Assembly (NCBI GenBank): GCA_028871815.1
Contig: JAGWMJ010000004.1
Location: 186,001-250,000 of the forward strand
Direction of reading: 5' to 3'
Source of the DNA: Armatimonadota bacterium
Lineage (GTDB): Bacteria > Armatimonadota > Chthonomonadetes > Chthonomonadales > Chthonomonadaceae
Length of the DNA stretch: 64,000 bases
Both the position numbers and the translations under genes were made by a program. Position 1 is the first letter of the stretch. Each line of letters begins with the position of its first letter. The notes beneath the pieces were generated by a model, which saw nothing but the letters and a program-made list of their open reading frames with translations, was not told where the DNA came from and did not search any database. Positions 1 to 9,700 of this stretch are shown one piece after another.

Positions 1-1437
1 CTGGGCGCCACGTTGGATCAGATCGGTTGGGTGGCTACAGGTTATATAATCTCAAATGTAATTATACTGCCGCTTACCGGCTGGCTGTCCGACTTCTTCG
101 GGCGCAAAAAGTACCTGTTCCTCTCCGTCTGCCTCTTCACCCTCGCATCGTTTATGTGCGGCACCAGCCGCACCCTCTCGGAGTTGGTGCTGTGGAGGAT
201 CGTGCAGGGGATGGGCGGCGCGGCATTCCTCTCTACTGCCCAGGCCACCTTGATGGAGATCTTCCGGCCGGATCAGCGCGGGTTTGCCCAGGCGCTCTTC
301 GGCATCGGCGTTATCGCGGCGCCAACCCTTGGGCCCACGCTGGGCGGATTCATCACCGATCGGTTCACCTGGCCGTGGATCTTCTTTGTAAACGTCCCGG
401 TGGGAATAGCTGCCGCCGCACTGACGCTGCTCTATGTGCCCGATTCGCCGGATGCCCGGGCGAGGCGCACGGCGGATTTCGTCGGCATTGGTTTTCTGGC
501 TCTAGGGCTCGGTGCGCTGCAGACCGTGCTGGAACGCGGCGAGGCGGACGATTGGCTCAAGTCGAATTTTATTGCAGCTCTGGCGCTTACCGCATTTGTG
601 GGTACGGCCATGTTCATCTGGTGGGAGCTGCGGCCCGGTAACCGGTCGCCGGCGGTAGACCTGCGTGTGCTCAAGAACCGGAACATGGCGGCCGGGACCG
701 TTTTTGCGTTCGCCCTCGGATTCGCGCTCTACGGAGGGGTTTTTGCGCTGCCGCAGTTCTTTCAGAACGTGCAGGGATACACGGCTGAGAAGACGGGGCT
801 GCTGCTGATGCCCGGAGGGCTTGCATCGGCAGCAATGATGCCTGTGGTGGGGCAGTTGTCAAACCGGATGGACAAGCGGCGGCTGATCTTTATCGGTAAC
901 CTGATATTTATTATGGCGATGTATCAGTTTGCGGTGCGGATCACACTCACCGCGCCGGCAAACTCCATGTACTGGCCACTCATCCTGCGCGGCAGCGGAG
1001 TTGGTCTGCAGTTCGTGCCGCTCTCGCTCGTAGCTCTGGGTACGCTGCCGGCCCGTGACCTCGGCTCGGGCGCCGGCCTTTACAACCTTGCGCGGCAGCT
1101 CGGCGGCTCCCTCGGCATCGCGATGCTGGCCACACTGGTCGACCGGCGAATGAAACTGCACTACGCAAGGCTGAGCGACCACGTAAGCATCTACCACCCC
1201 GCAACCCAGCACCGGCTGGCAGCCATTGAAGGATTCCTGCGCTCAAGCGGCAAAAGTCCGGCCGACGCGACGGCGGGAGCCTACAGCTTGTTGAACCACT
1301 CGATGATGGCGCAGGCTGCGACGATGACCTATGCCGACGTTTTCCACATGATGGCCTGGGTGGGAATGGGCGTAATGGTGCTCCTGCTGTTGTTTGAACG
1401 GCCGGCTCGAAGAGGCGGTGGGGCGCCGGTTCATTGA
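1..1437 (+). CDS. MFS multidrug exporter, DHA2/EmrB-type (5' end outside window)
   Basis: The reading frame is open from base 1, so the N-terminus lies upstream. What remains is a membrane protein of the DHA2 (14-helix) branch of the major facilitator superfamily, drug:proton antiporters in the cytoplasmic membrane. Visible family marks are WVATGYIISNVIILPLTGWL, the loop 2-3 motif GxLSDxxGRKK (here GWLSDFFGRKKYL), and motif C-like GVIAAPTLGPTLGG. About 12 hydrophobic segments follow. The C-terminus ends in a basic tail (RPARRGGGAPVH). The stop lies inside the start region of the next gene, which suggests translational coupling. The substrate cannot be read from sequence. An EmrB-like efflux role is inferred from family similarity. 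Confidence 0.88.
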   Translation: MGATLDQIGWVATGYIISNVIILPLTGWLSDFFGRKKYLFLSVCLFTLASFMCGTSRTLSELVLWRIVQGMGGAAFLSTAQATLMEIFRPDQRGFAQALFGIGVIAAPTLGPTLGGFITDRFTWPWIFFVNVPVGIAAAALTLLYVPDSPDARARRTADFVGIGFLALGLGALQTVLERGEADDWLKSNFIAALALTAFVGTAMFIWWELRPGNRSPAVDLRVLKNRNMAAGTVFAFALGFALYGGVFALPQFFQNVQGYTAEKTGLLLMPGGLASAAMMPVVGQLSNRMDKRRLIFIGNLIFIMAMYQFAVRITLTAPANSMYWPLILRGSGVGLQFVPLSLVALGTLPARDLGSGAGLYNLARQLGGSLGIAMLATLVDRRMKLHYARLSDHVSIYHPATQHRLAAIEGFLRSSGKSPADATAGAYSLLNHSMMAQAATMTYADVFHMMAWVGMGVMVLLLLFERPARRGGGAPVH

Positions 1438-2386
1438 TCCATCGCTGCCGACGCCCGTTGCTTCCTGCAGTAATGCAGTCGGCGGCGTTGGACGCTTAGT
1501 GGCTGCCGCCGGTGAGGCGCCGGAGTGGCGCGACCAGTTGTGGCTGGAGCAGAGGCTGGCGCTGCTTTGCCGAACCGCCTTTTCGGATGTAGCGGATGGG
1601 GCGGTCGTGATCCGGTTCGGTACCCCGGCGCTGCGACGGTTAGGCAGCATTGCCCGGCATGGCGCCCGCTCACAGATCCGTATCAACCCGCTTCTGGCCC
1701 ACCCGGATGCGCCGGAGTACGTTACCGATGGAATTATCGCGCACGAGCTGGCGCACTACTGCCATGGCTTCGGATCCGCACTGCCGCGCCGTTACCGTCA
1801 CCCGCACCAGGGTGGAGTGGTAGAGCAGGAGTTGGAACGTCGCTCATTGGGAGCGCTGAACGCCCAGACGGACCTCTGGTTGAAGAACGATTGGAACGCG
1901 CACTACCAGCGCTGCCATCCGGCCGGGCCGGCACGGGCCGCGGCGCGGCACGATGTCCGCAGTTCGATCTGGCAGGCGTTTCTTGCTCGCCCGGGGATGT
2001 GCGCGGAGCCGGCCATCCAGACGCGGCTGGAGGCGATTGCGGAGTGGTACGGCATGCAGGGCTTCGGCTTGCGTACCTGTTGGTTTCACGCAGGAGTTCG
2101 GCACGAAGGCATTTCGTGGTACCAGCCCAAAACCAAAACGATCCTCGTCCATGGCGTGCTGGCTACGCCCGCAGTGCCTGCTTGCGTCATTGATGAAGCG
2201 CTCAGATACTGGGTTATCCGGCGAGCGCCAAAAACCCCCTTACCGGCGGCGTTTGCAGCGGAGCGGTTGGCCCTGGAGGCCGGCCAGGCACGTTCAGCGA
2301 GCTGGCTGCGAAGGCACTGGTCGACGATGCTTCGGCAGGAGCATCCGCTGCGCGGAGTCCGCATTGTGACGGCTGGGCGCAAGTAG
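1394..2386 (+). CDS. Tandem SprT-like metallopeptidase-related protein; second copy degenerate
   Basis: A 330-residue protein starting with TTG at 1394, or possibly GTG at 1418; both overlap the end of the exporter gene. Residues 117-121 are HELAH inside GIIAHELAHYCHG, a zincin motif. The preceding stretch (RIRINPLL...P..V) is the usual SprT/WLM-type lead-in. In the C-terminal half a very similar lead-in (TILVHGVLATPAVPACV) runs into DEALRYW at 267-273, where HELAHY would be expected. I read this as an internal duplication whose second copy has lost the zinc ligands. There is no signal peptide, so it should be cytosolic. SprT-like proteins act on DNA-protein crosslinks or as zinc hydrolases. 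The substrate here is unknown. Confidence 0.6.
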   Translation: MNGRLEEAVGRRFIDPSLPTPVASCSNAVGGVGRLVAAAGEAPEWRDQLWLEQRLALLCRTAFSDVADGAVVIRFGTPALRRLGSIARHGARSQIRINPLLAHPDAPEYVTDGIIAHELAHYCHGFGSALPRRYRHPHQGGVVEQELERRSLGALNAQTDLWLKNDWNAHYQRCHPAGPARAAARHDVRSSIWQAFLARPGMCAEPAIQTRLEAIAEWYGMQGFGLRTCWFHAGVRHEGISWYQPKTKTILVHGVLATPAVPACVIDEALRYWVIRRAPKTPLPAAFAAERLALEAGQARSASWLRRHWSTMLRQEHPLRGVRIVTAGRK

Positions 2387-2482
2387 TCTCGCCGGACAGC
2401 GGTCCAGCTTCGCCGCACGGTAACCGCGTTGCCCGCGTCGGCTGCCCAAGATTGCACGATATCGAACCGCTGGGCAAACAGA

Positions 2483-2517
2483 ACGAGCCGCCGATCTACG
2501 AATAGACCGCGGCTCGT
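2483..2517 (-). terminator. Hairpin between convergent genes, likely terminator of the oxidoreductase pair
   Basis: A perfect 9-bp stem (ACGAGCCGC at 2483-2491 with GCGGCTCGT at 2509-2517) and a 17-nt loop lie in the gap between the SprT-like gene and the convergent aldo/keto reductase gene. Read on the minus strand the stem is followed by TTCTGTTT, a short T-rich run; on the plus strand there is none. It therefore fits best as a terminator for the minus-strand operon. The rest of the 2387-2549 gap shows nothing else. Confidence 0.5.
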
Positions 2518-2549
2518 CTGCTGCCAAATCGATGGCGGCGCCGGCGATC

Positions 2550-3518
2550 TTACCAGGAGATGCCTTCCGGCGCGGGCCGGTGTCCCGGGAACAGCTCGTC
2601 CAGGCGCTTTGTGGTAGCCGGTGAAAGGGATATCTCCAGGGCGCGCAGCGTATCATCCAACTGGGCCGTGGTGCGAGGTCCGATGATCGGCGCCGTGACG
2701 GCAGGTTGGTGGAGCAGCCATGCCAGCGCCACATTCGCCGGGTTTTCGCCCAACCGCCGGCAGAGATTCTCCCACATTGTGAGCTTCCGGCGGTTTGCCG
2801 TTATCTGTTTCTGCATCTGTTCGCTTGCCCGGCGCCCCTCCTCAATCTTCTGGAGTACGCCGCCAAGCAGTCCGCCGCCCAGCGGGCTCCAGGGCAAAAC
2901 GCCAACTCCGTACCCCTGGGCGGCCGGCAGTACCTCAAGCTCCACCTTCCGGGCATTGAGGTTGTACAGACACTGTTCGGAGACAAGGCCCAGCGAGTGC
3001 CGGCCATTTGCCGCCTCGTTCGCGCGGGCGATGTGCCAGCCGGCGAAGTTGCTCGAACCTACGTAGAGCACCTTCCCCTGCTGAACCAGCAGGTCCATCG
3101 CCTGCCACACCTCCTCCCACGGAGCGTCACGCCAGATATGGTGCATCTGGTAAAGATCGATGTAGTCGGTCTGCAGGCGCTTCAGGCTATCGTCGCACGC
3201 TTTCCGGATATGCAGGGCCGAGAGACGGCTTGTGTTCGGCCAGGCACCCATATCTCCGTAGACCTTGGTGGCGAGCACCACCTTATCGCGCCGGCCACCG
3301 CCCTTCGCGAACCATCGTCCGATGATCTGTTCGGTAACTCCCTCGCCTTTCTGCCAACCGTAGACATTCGCCGTATCGAAGAAGTTGATCTCGTGCTCGA
3401 GAGCACGGTCCATGATCACAAAGCTGTCGGCCTCGCTGGTTTGCGGGCCGAAGTTCATGGTTCCCAGGCACAAGCGACTGACGCGCAGCGCCGTTCTTCC
3501 GAGATTGGTATGTTTCAA
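2550..3518 (-). CDS. Aldo/keto reductase
   Basis: A 322-residue NAD(P)H-dependent aldo/keto reductase (TIM barrel, cytosolic). The expected tetrad is visible: Asp48 (FFDTANVYG), Tyr53, Lys85 (VVLATKVYG) and His126 (DLYQMHH). I place the start at TTG 3518, because AGGAGA sits about six bases upstream and the protein then begins KHTNLGRTALRVSRLCLGT, as in the AKR 'general' subfamily. The frame continues upstream but without family similarity. It lies 46 bases after a Gfo/Idh oxidoreductase on the same strand, and the two are probably co-transcribed. Such pairs are common in sugar or cyclitol catabolism, but the substrate cannot be told from sequence. Confidence 0.88.
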   Translation of the reverse strand: MKHTNLGRTALRVSRLCLGTMNFGPQTSEADSFVIMDRALEHEINFFDTANVYGWQKGEGVTEQIIGRWFAKGGGRRDKVVLATKVYGDMGAWPNTSRLSALHIRKACDDSLKRLQTDYIDLYQMHHIWRDAPWEEVWQAMDLLVQQGKVLYVGSSNFAGWHIARANEAANGRHSLGLVSEQCLYNLNARKVELEVLPAAQGYGVGVLPWSPLGGGLLGGVLQKIEEGRRASEQMQKQITANRRKLTMWENLCRRLGENPANVALAWLLHQPAVTAPIIGPRTTAQLDDTLRALEISLSPATTKRLDELFPGHRPAPEGISW

Positions 3519-3564
3519 TGCTTCTCCTTGATTCTCACAGCCTCTATCCGAAGTGCTGTGGCAC

Positions 3565-4707
3565 TCACCTGCCTGTTCGGTCAACCTCCACCCATCGCCG
3601 CTGCTCACCGGCAGCCACAACCGCATCAATCACCTGCTGGGCGCGCCACCCATCAGCGAAAGTGGGCGACGCGGAGCGATCGCCGTTGGCTATCGCCTCC
3701 ACAAAGCGCCATGTGGTGCTCGTGGAGTCGTGCCGGCCCGGCCGAAAGAGGTCTTCGTCTGCCAGCCCGGCGGACGGGTCCGTTACACCCTCCAGCTCCA
3801 GCGTGTCCCACTCCGTGACGCCGATGGGCATTCTGCGCAGATAGCTGCCTTTGTGTGTGGCGAGAAACTCAATCCGGCCCCCGGTGCCATAGGCCTCAAG
3901 CCGCTGGTGCTGGTGGTATGCGCCCTGGTGTGCCAGCCAGCTGGTGTGCAGTATGGCCTGGCTTCCGTTACTGAGCGCTGCGATGAACGCGCAGGAGTCG
4001 TCGTTTCGCTCGCCGGCCTCCGGCGAAGAGGTCGGTACACGCGCCGGCGCGCCGTCCGGCTTTCGGTTCAGTGTCAGCAGGCTGGCGGTTACCGCGTCGA
4101 ACTCAAGGCCCGTAACGTACCGCGTGAGGTCGATCAGGTGCGAGCCCAGGTCGCCCAAAATGCCGGCGCCGCTGCGTTCGCGCAGTCCACGCCAGCCCGG
4201 CCAGCCGCGCAGCCCAAAGCCACCGTGATACTCCCCAGTGATGTGGACCATGTCGCCGATGGCGCCCTCCGCGAGCAGCCGGCGAAATGCGTTCACGCAG
4301 GGATTGGCCCGGTATGGAAAGTTCGTCATACCGATCAAGCCGGCCTCTTCCGCCGCACGGGTCATGGTTTTCGCCTGCTCGGCATTCAGCGCAAGCGGCT
4401 TTTCGCAGATCACGTGAATGCCGCGCTCCAGAGCTTCCATCGTGCTCGGAAAGTGCAGGTCGTTTGGTGTACAAACTACCACTCCGACTGGATGCGTCTC
4501 ATCCAGCATGCTGGATGCACGGGTAAAGTATCGAACGGATTCACCGAACTTGGTGGCTACCTCGTGCGGCGGCCGATCCTTTGCGCCGGCGACTCCGGTT
4601 ATTCTTGCCCGAGGGTGGCGCAGAAGCGCCGGCAGATGCCAGTAATCTACCCACCAGCTTGGGCCGATGATGCCGATCCGAACTTCCTTCAGCTCAGGTG
4701 CCGCCAC
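3565..4707 (-). CDS. Gfo/Idh/MocA family oxidoreductase
   Basis: A 380-residue NAD(P)-dependent sugar or inositol dehydrogenase-like protein. The N-terminal Rossmann fold starts RIGIIGPSWW, and the family's EKP motif is at residues 102-104 (VICEKPLAL), which places the catalytic/cofactor Lys. The C-terminal half has the usual open beta-sheet domain with ILGDLGSHLIDL. The start is GTG at 4707 because AAGGAG lies five bases upstream. It heads a two-gene unit with the aldo/keto reductase and is divergent from the glycosyltransferase, with only 37 bases between the starts, so both promoters must overlap coding sequence. The substrate is unknown. Confidence 0.87.
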   Translation of the reverse strand: MAAPELKEVRIGIIGPSWWVDYWHLPALLRHPRARITGVAGAKDRPPHEVATKFGESVRYFTRASSMLDETHPVGVVVCTPNDLHFPSTMEALERGIHVICEKPLALNAEQAKTMTRAAEEAGLIGMTNFPYRANPCVNAFRRLLAEGAIGDMVHITGEYHGGFGLRGWPGWRGLRERSGAGILGDLGSHLIDLTRYVTGLEFDAVTASLLTLNRKPDGAPARVPTSSPEAGERNDDSCAFIAALSNGSQAILHTSWLAHQGAYHQHQRLEAYGTGGRIEFLATHKGSYLRRMPIGVTEWDTLELEGVTDPSAGLADEDLFRPGRHDSTSTTWRFVEAIANGDRSASPTFADGWRAQQVIDAVVAAGEQRRWVEVDRTGR

Positions 4708-4744
4708 GTAAACTCCTTCAGAGCGCAAACCGCCTGCCAAACGT

Positions 4745-5950
4745 ATGAACGTCGCCCTGTTCTCCGAATGCTACCTGCCCATCACCAATGGCGTCGTCAC
4801 GTCGATGTGTACGTTACGCCAGGCATTGGAGGAGCAGGGGCACCATGTGGCGATATTTGCTCCGGGTGACCCGCTTCCAGACGATGGACCCGACGTCTAC
4901 CGCTTGCCGGCGCTGCCTTTTCCACGCCATCCATACCACTGGGCGAGGCCGTTCCCGCGCGTGCCGCTGAACATTGACGAACTCCGCCTGGAGGTGGTCC
5001 ATTGCCAGCATCCATTCACCATCGGGCGGCTCGGCGCGGTTTTTGCCGCACGGCACGCGCTGCCCATGGTGTATACCGCACATACGCTCTACGACACAAT
5101 GGCGGGCCAGCTGCGCGTACCACTTGCGCGGAACCTGACGGAGCATGCCGTCCGCAGCCTGGTGCGGAGCTTCTGTCAGCGTGCCGAAATCGTGGTGGCG
5201 CCGTCAGCCGTCACCGTTCGGCAGCTGCGCCGGAACGGGGTGCGATCGCGGATGGAGTTGGTGCCGAGCAGCGTGATTCCGCCCAGGTGCACCGTGGGCG
5301 GCCGGGCACGTCTGCGCAGCTCGCTGGGTATCGACGAGCACGATCGCGTCATCCTGACTTTGGGCCGATTAGGCGTAGAGAAGCGCGTAGACATCGTGTT
5401 GGAGGCCATGGCGCTCTTGCTCCGACGGCGTGATCTGCGATCCACCACCCATCTCCTGGTCGTGGGTGGTGGTCCCTGCGCCGACGACCTGCGGACCCAG
5501 GCGGCCGACCTTGGCCTTGGCCGCCACGTGCACTTTGCCGGCTCTCAGCCCCATAACCGGATCGGAGACTGGTACGCGGCTGCCGATCTCTTCACCCTGG
5601 CTTCGCCGGTGGAGACGCAGGGGTTGGTGGTGCTGGAGGCAATGTGCTGCGGGCTGCCGGTCGTGCTGGTCGATGAAGGCGGGGCGCGGGAGTTCGTTCG
5701 CGACGGTGTTGACGGCCTGCGCGTTCCACTGGATGCCGTGGCATTATCCGAGGGATGGGGTTACGTACTCTCCGACCAGGACCTCCGTTTGAGGTTGGCG
5801 CAGGAAGCGCAGCGGCGATCGGGAGATTTTACTCCAGCCGCGATGGCGGGCAGGATGCTCGAGGTCTATCGCGCTGCAATCGAGTCCCGACGAATCCGCA
5901 CACCGCGCCAGCGCAGGCCGATGCGGAGTAGATGGCGACCGCGTCGATAG
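4745..5950 (+). CDS. Glycosyltransferase family 4 (GT-B fold)
   Basis: A 401-residue retaining glycosyltransferase. The N-terminal donor-independent half opens NVALFSECYLPITNGVV, typical of the lipid- or mannose-transferring GT4 proteins related to MgtA/PimB. The nucleotide-sugar site shows GRLGVEKR and the E-x7-E motif in SPVETQGLVVLEAM followed by CCGLPVV. There is no signal peptide, so it probably works at the inner face of the membrane on glycolipid or polysaccharide precursors. The C-terminus is strongly basic (RRIRTPRQRRPMRSRWRPRR), which could help membrane binding. Acceptor and donor sugars are not predictable. Confidence 0.85.
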   Translation: MNVALFSECYLPITNGVVTSMCTLRQALEEQGHHVAIFAPGDPLPDDGPDVYRLPALPFPRHPYHWARPFPRVPLNIDELRLEVVHCQHPFTIGRLGAVFAARHALPMVYTAHTLYDTMAGQLRVPLARNLTEHAVRSLVRSFCQRAEIVVAPSAVTVRQLRRNGVRSRMELVPSSVIPPRCTVGGRARLRSSLGIDEHDRVILTLGRLGVEKRVDIVLEAMALLLRRRDLRSTTHLLVVGGGPCADDLRTQAADLGLGRHVHFAGSQPHNRIGDWYAAADLFTLASPVETQGLVVLEAMCCGLPVVLVDEGGAREFVRDGVDGLRVPLDAVALSEGWGYVLSDQDLRLRLAQEAQRRSGDFTPAAMAGRMLEVYRAAIESRRIRTPRQRRPMRSRWRPRR

Positions 5951-5984
5951 TCCTGTAGGGCCTCCGGCGCGCTGACCGACCGGT

Positions 5985-6500
5985 TCAAGCCGATACGGTT
6001 GGCTGCAGCCTGGCCCAGCGCTCGGCGTTGTCCGGCGCCCGGAGCACGGGACGAAAACCAAGTGACCAGTAGAGCCGGAGCGCGGCGGTGCGCGTATCGT
6101 CCGTTTCGAGCACGGCTGCGTTGGAGCCGGCGGTCCGGAAAGCGTTCAGTACCGCGATGGTGACTGCGCGGCCCAAGCCCAATCCGCGATGAGCCGGATC
6201 GGCAGCAACCCAGTGCAGATACCCGGCGTCTGGAAACTGGGCCGGGATGTACCGCTCGGTGGCCGTCGCCGTCAACTGACCGGCGCACTCGATCACGAAT
6301 GTGGTGCGAACGCCGGAGTCGTCGAGGAGGTCGTTCGTCACGCGCTCGGCATGCCACTCCATCTCGGGGAACGCGCCGGTCATCAGCCGCGCCAGTTCGT
6401 TGGCGTCGGCATCGGATGCGGTGCGCATCGAGTACCCGGTCGGCAGCTTCGGCTCGCCGCACGCATTCAAACCATTCAAACGCATTAGTAGCTGATCCAA
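5985..6500 (-). CDS. GNAT family N-acetyltransferase
   Basis: A 171-residue single-domain GNAT acetyltransferase. The acetyl-CoA pyrophosphate loop is AHRGLGLGRAV (R/Q-x-x-G-x-G/A type) and the following helix and C-terminal strand LRLYWSLGFRPV are canonical. The sequence resembles the C-terminal domain of mycothiol-synthase-like GNATs, but that name would be unsafe. It is convergent with the glycosyltransferase (34-base gap) and divergent from secA. The substrate is unknown. Confidence 0.82.
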   Translation of the reverse strand: MDQLLMRLNGLNACGEPKLPTGYSMRTASDADANELARLMTGAFPEMEWHAERVTNDLLDDSGVRTTFVIECAGQLTATATERYIPAQFPDAGYLHWVAADPAHRGLGLGRAVTIAVLNAFRTAGSNAAVLETDDTRTAALRLYWSLGFRPVLRAPDNAERWARLQPTVSA

Positions 6501-6616
6501 CCTGCCGCCTTTCCAGCCCGCGGACGCGGGTCAACCTGCCGCGATTTCCGCGTGAAAGCCGCGTTATCCTTCTCGTGCCGCCTCGGTAAACGCCGGGGTG
6601 CGCCTGCCGGGCGCGG

Positions 6617-6625
6617 TGGTATACT
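6617..6625 (+). promoter_or_regulatory. Candidate extended -10 promoter of secA
   Basis: TGG followed by TATACT (-10 at 6620-6625), about 92 bases before the secA start. No good -35 hexamer is found 16-18 bases upstream. The rest of the 216-base gap between the divergent GNAT and secA genes shows no other feature. The form matches other extended -10 sites in this window. Confidence 0.45.
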
Positions 6626-6716
6626 ACACCGTTAAGATACGGCAGGATGCACTGCATCCAATACCATCCAGATTTGTGCACTGCAGCCGTCCTGCACCGG
6701 AGTAACCTACCACTCT

Positions 6717-9700
6717 ATGACCGCGATCCCTTCGCTCATCAACCGCTTCTTTGACAGTACCGCGCGCGATATTGCCCGGTATCGCCAGGTCGTGCTGCGC
6801 ATCAACGCGCTTGAACCGGAATACGAACGCCTTTCGGACGAACAGATCGGCGAGAAGACGGCGCAGCTGCGCGAACGCGTCCAAACCGAATACAAGCCGA
6901 AATACGAAGCAGCGGCGCCGAGTTGGGACCAGTTGAACGATCAGCAAAAGCGCGACGAAGATCGGCGGATATTCGACCCGATTCTTGATGCCGTTCTGCC
7001 CGAGGCATTCGCTCTGGTGCGGGAAGCTTCGAAGCGCACACTCGGTTTGCGGCACTACGACGTGCAGATGATTGGCGGAATGGTGCTTCACGATGGACGC
7101 ATCGCCGAGATGCGGACCGGCGAGGGCAAAACCCTCGTTGCCACGTGCCCGATCTTTCTGAACGCGCTGCTCGGCAAGGGCGCGCACCTGGTGACCGTAA
7201 ACGATTACCTGTCCAAGCGAGACGCAATCTGGAATGGCCCGATTTACCACCTGTTAGGCATGACGCTCGGTATCATCCAGGGTCAGTCGCCGGAAACCGG
7301 AGACGAGGGCGGCTCGTACATCTACGATCCGGAATACGAACTTGACGATCCACGGCATGCCTACGCGCGGCCATGCGAGCGTCACGAAGCGTACATGTGC
7401 GACATCACGTACGGCACCAACAACGAGTTTGGCTTTGACTATCTGCGCGACAACATGGAGTTCAGCGCCGAAGGGCTCCGGCAGCGCGAACGGCAGTTCG
7501 CCATTGTGGACGAGGTCGACTCGATCCTTATTGACGAGGCGCGCACGCCGCTGATCATCTCGGGCATGGTCGAGCAGTCGTCCGATATGTACCGCAAGAT
7601 CGACGATATCGTTGCGCGGATGAAGCGTGGAGTCGACGACCCAAAAGGTGACAAGGATAATCCCGACGCGGATAAGCACAATCCCAATGTGCACTATATC
7701 GTGGATGAAAAGCAGAAAACCTCCACGATAACCGACGCCGGCGTCGCCTTTGTGGAGAAGGCGCTGAATACCGCCAACCTGGCTGACGATCGGGAGCTGA
7801 TGCACTATCTCACGCCGGCGCTGAAGGCGCATGGCGTGTCGCGCAGAGACGTGGACTACGTGGTCAAGGACGTCGGCAAGGGGATGGAGATCATCATCGT
7901 TGATGAGAACACCGGCCGCCTGATGTACGGGCGCCGGTACAACGATGGCCTTCATCAGGCGCTTGAGGCAAAAGAGCACGTCGAGATCAAGCATGAAAGC
8001 CAGACTCTAGCTACAATTACGTTTCAGAACTACTTCCGGCTTTATACCAAACTGGCCGGTATGACCGGCACGGCCAAAACCGAAGAGGACGAATTCCGCA
8101 AGATCTATGCGCTGGATGTTGTGGAGGTGCCCACCAACAAACCGGTGGTGCGTAAGGATCATGCCGACGTTGTTTACAAGCTGGAAGAGCATAAGTTCCG
8201 CGGCATCGCCGCGGAAGTGCTGCGTCTGTATTGCAAGCAGCAGCCGGTTCTGGTGGGAACGCGCTCCATCGAGATGAGTGAGCGCGTCAGTGCGCTGATT
8301 CAGCCGGCGCCCCTCTCTACGCTGTGCCTGTTGGAGTTGCTGCGCGTGGTATTTGAGGAGACCAAATCCGTATCGGGCGAGCAGCGCAAGGCCTACACGG
8401 CGCAGATCAACAAGCCGCTGAGCACCCTCAGTGTGGTCGGGCTTAAGCCGCTGTGCCGGGAACTGCGCGTGGAGCCGGACCCGTTGGCGCCGCTAAACAT
8501 GAACCGCATCGCCGAAATCTTCGAAGTGGCCGATTCGGGGCTGGAGTATCTGGAGGAGGCCTTAACCCACGGCATACCCCACAACATCCTGAATGCGAAG
8601 TTTCACGAGCAGGAGGCCGTCGTAATCGCCGAGGCCGGACGCAAGGGTGGGGTGACCATTGCCACGAATATGGCGGGTCGCGGCGTCGACATTCTTCTTG
8701 GTGGAATGCGCACCGACGTGGATATCACCAATGTGGATGGCAGCGCCGGCTCGTTGAAAGCTGCCGAGAAGACGGCCGAAGCGTCGGACGTCAACGTGGA
8801 TGCTGACGAACAAGGCGGCGAGGATGGCGAGGCAGCGGAGAACACGAACTTCCGGCGCGGCGGTCGCCCTCGCGTTCTGGAAGCCGTAATCTCCGGCGCG
8901 CTCAGCGACGAGGAGCACAAACGCCTGGCCGACGAGGTATGCAAGCTTGGCGGTCTCTTCATTCTTGGCACGGAGCGGCACGAAAGCCGGCGAATCGATA
9001 ACCAGCTGCGAGGTCGATCCGGGCGCCAGGGAGACCCGGGCGAAAGTCGCTTCTTCGTCTCCATGGAGGACGAACTCTGGCGCCTGTTTGGCGACAAGGT
9101 GAACAACCCGCTGCTGCGAACGTGGGAAGACCACCTCTCGATGAACGTCCGGCTGCTCTCCCGGATGATTGAGCGCGCCCAGAAGAAGGTGGAAGAGCAC
9201 TACTTTGAGGCGCGCAAATACACGCTGGATTACGACGATGTCATGAACCGCCAGCGTGAAGTTATCTACAAGGAGCGCCGGCGCATCCTGCTTGGCGAGG
9301 ACCTCAAGGAGACGGTGCTGCACTACATCCGCGAGACCATCGTGGATGCCGTCGCGCTCTATGCTCCGGCCGACGCCGCGCCGCACGAATGGGAGCTCGA
9401 TCACCTGTATCGCGAGCTGGACGAATACTTCATGCTCGCACCGGCAGTCACTCTGCAATCCTTCGATGGAAAGACCCGTGACCAGATCGAGGATTTCCTG
9501 CAGGAGCATGTGCTGGCGGCGTACGAAAGTCGCGATGCCGAGTTTCAGGCGATACAGCCGGGCGCGATGCGGGATCTTGAGCGTTGGATGGCGCTGCGCG
9601 CTATCAACGCGAGCTGGATGGAGCACCTCGCGAACATGGACTATCTCCGCGAGGGCATACAGCTCCGCGGGTACGAGCAGAAGGATCCGCTGCTGATCTA

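Noticed and set aside
13-1437. TTG at position 13 as the start of the MFS gene
   Set aside because: The frame is open to base 1 and the first DHA2 helix is missing, so the gene must start upstream of the window.
3553-4869. A 438-codon plus-strand frame opposite the Gfo/Idh gene
   Set aside because: No recognisable motif, and it runs antisense to a well-supported oxidoreductase and into the start of the glycosyltransferase.
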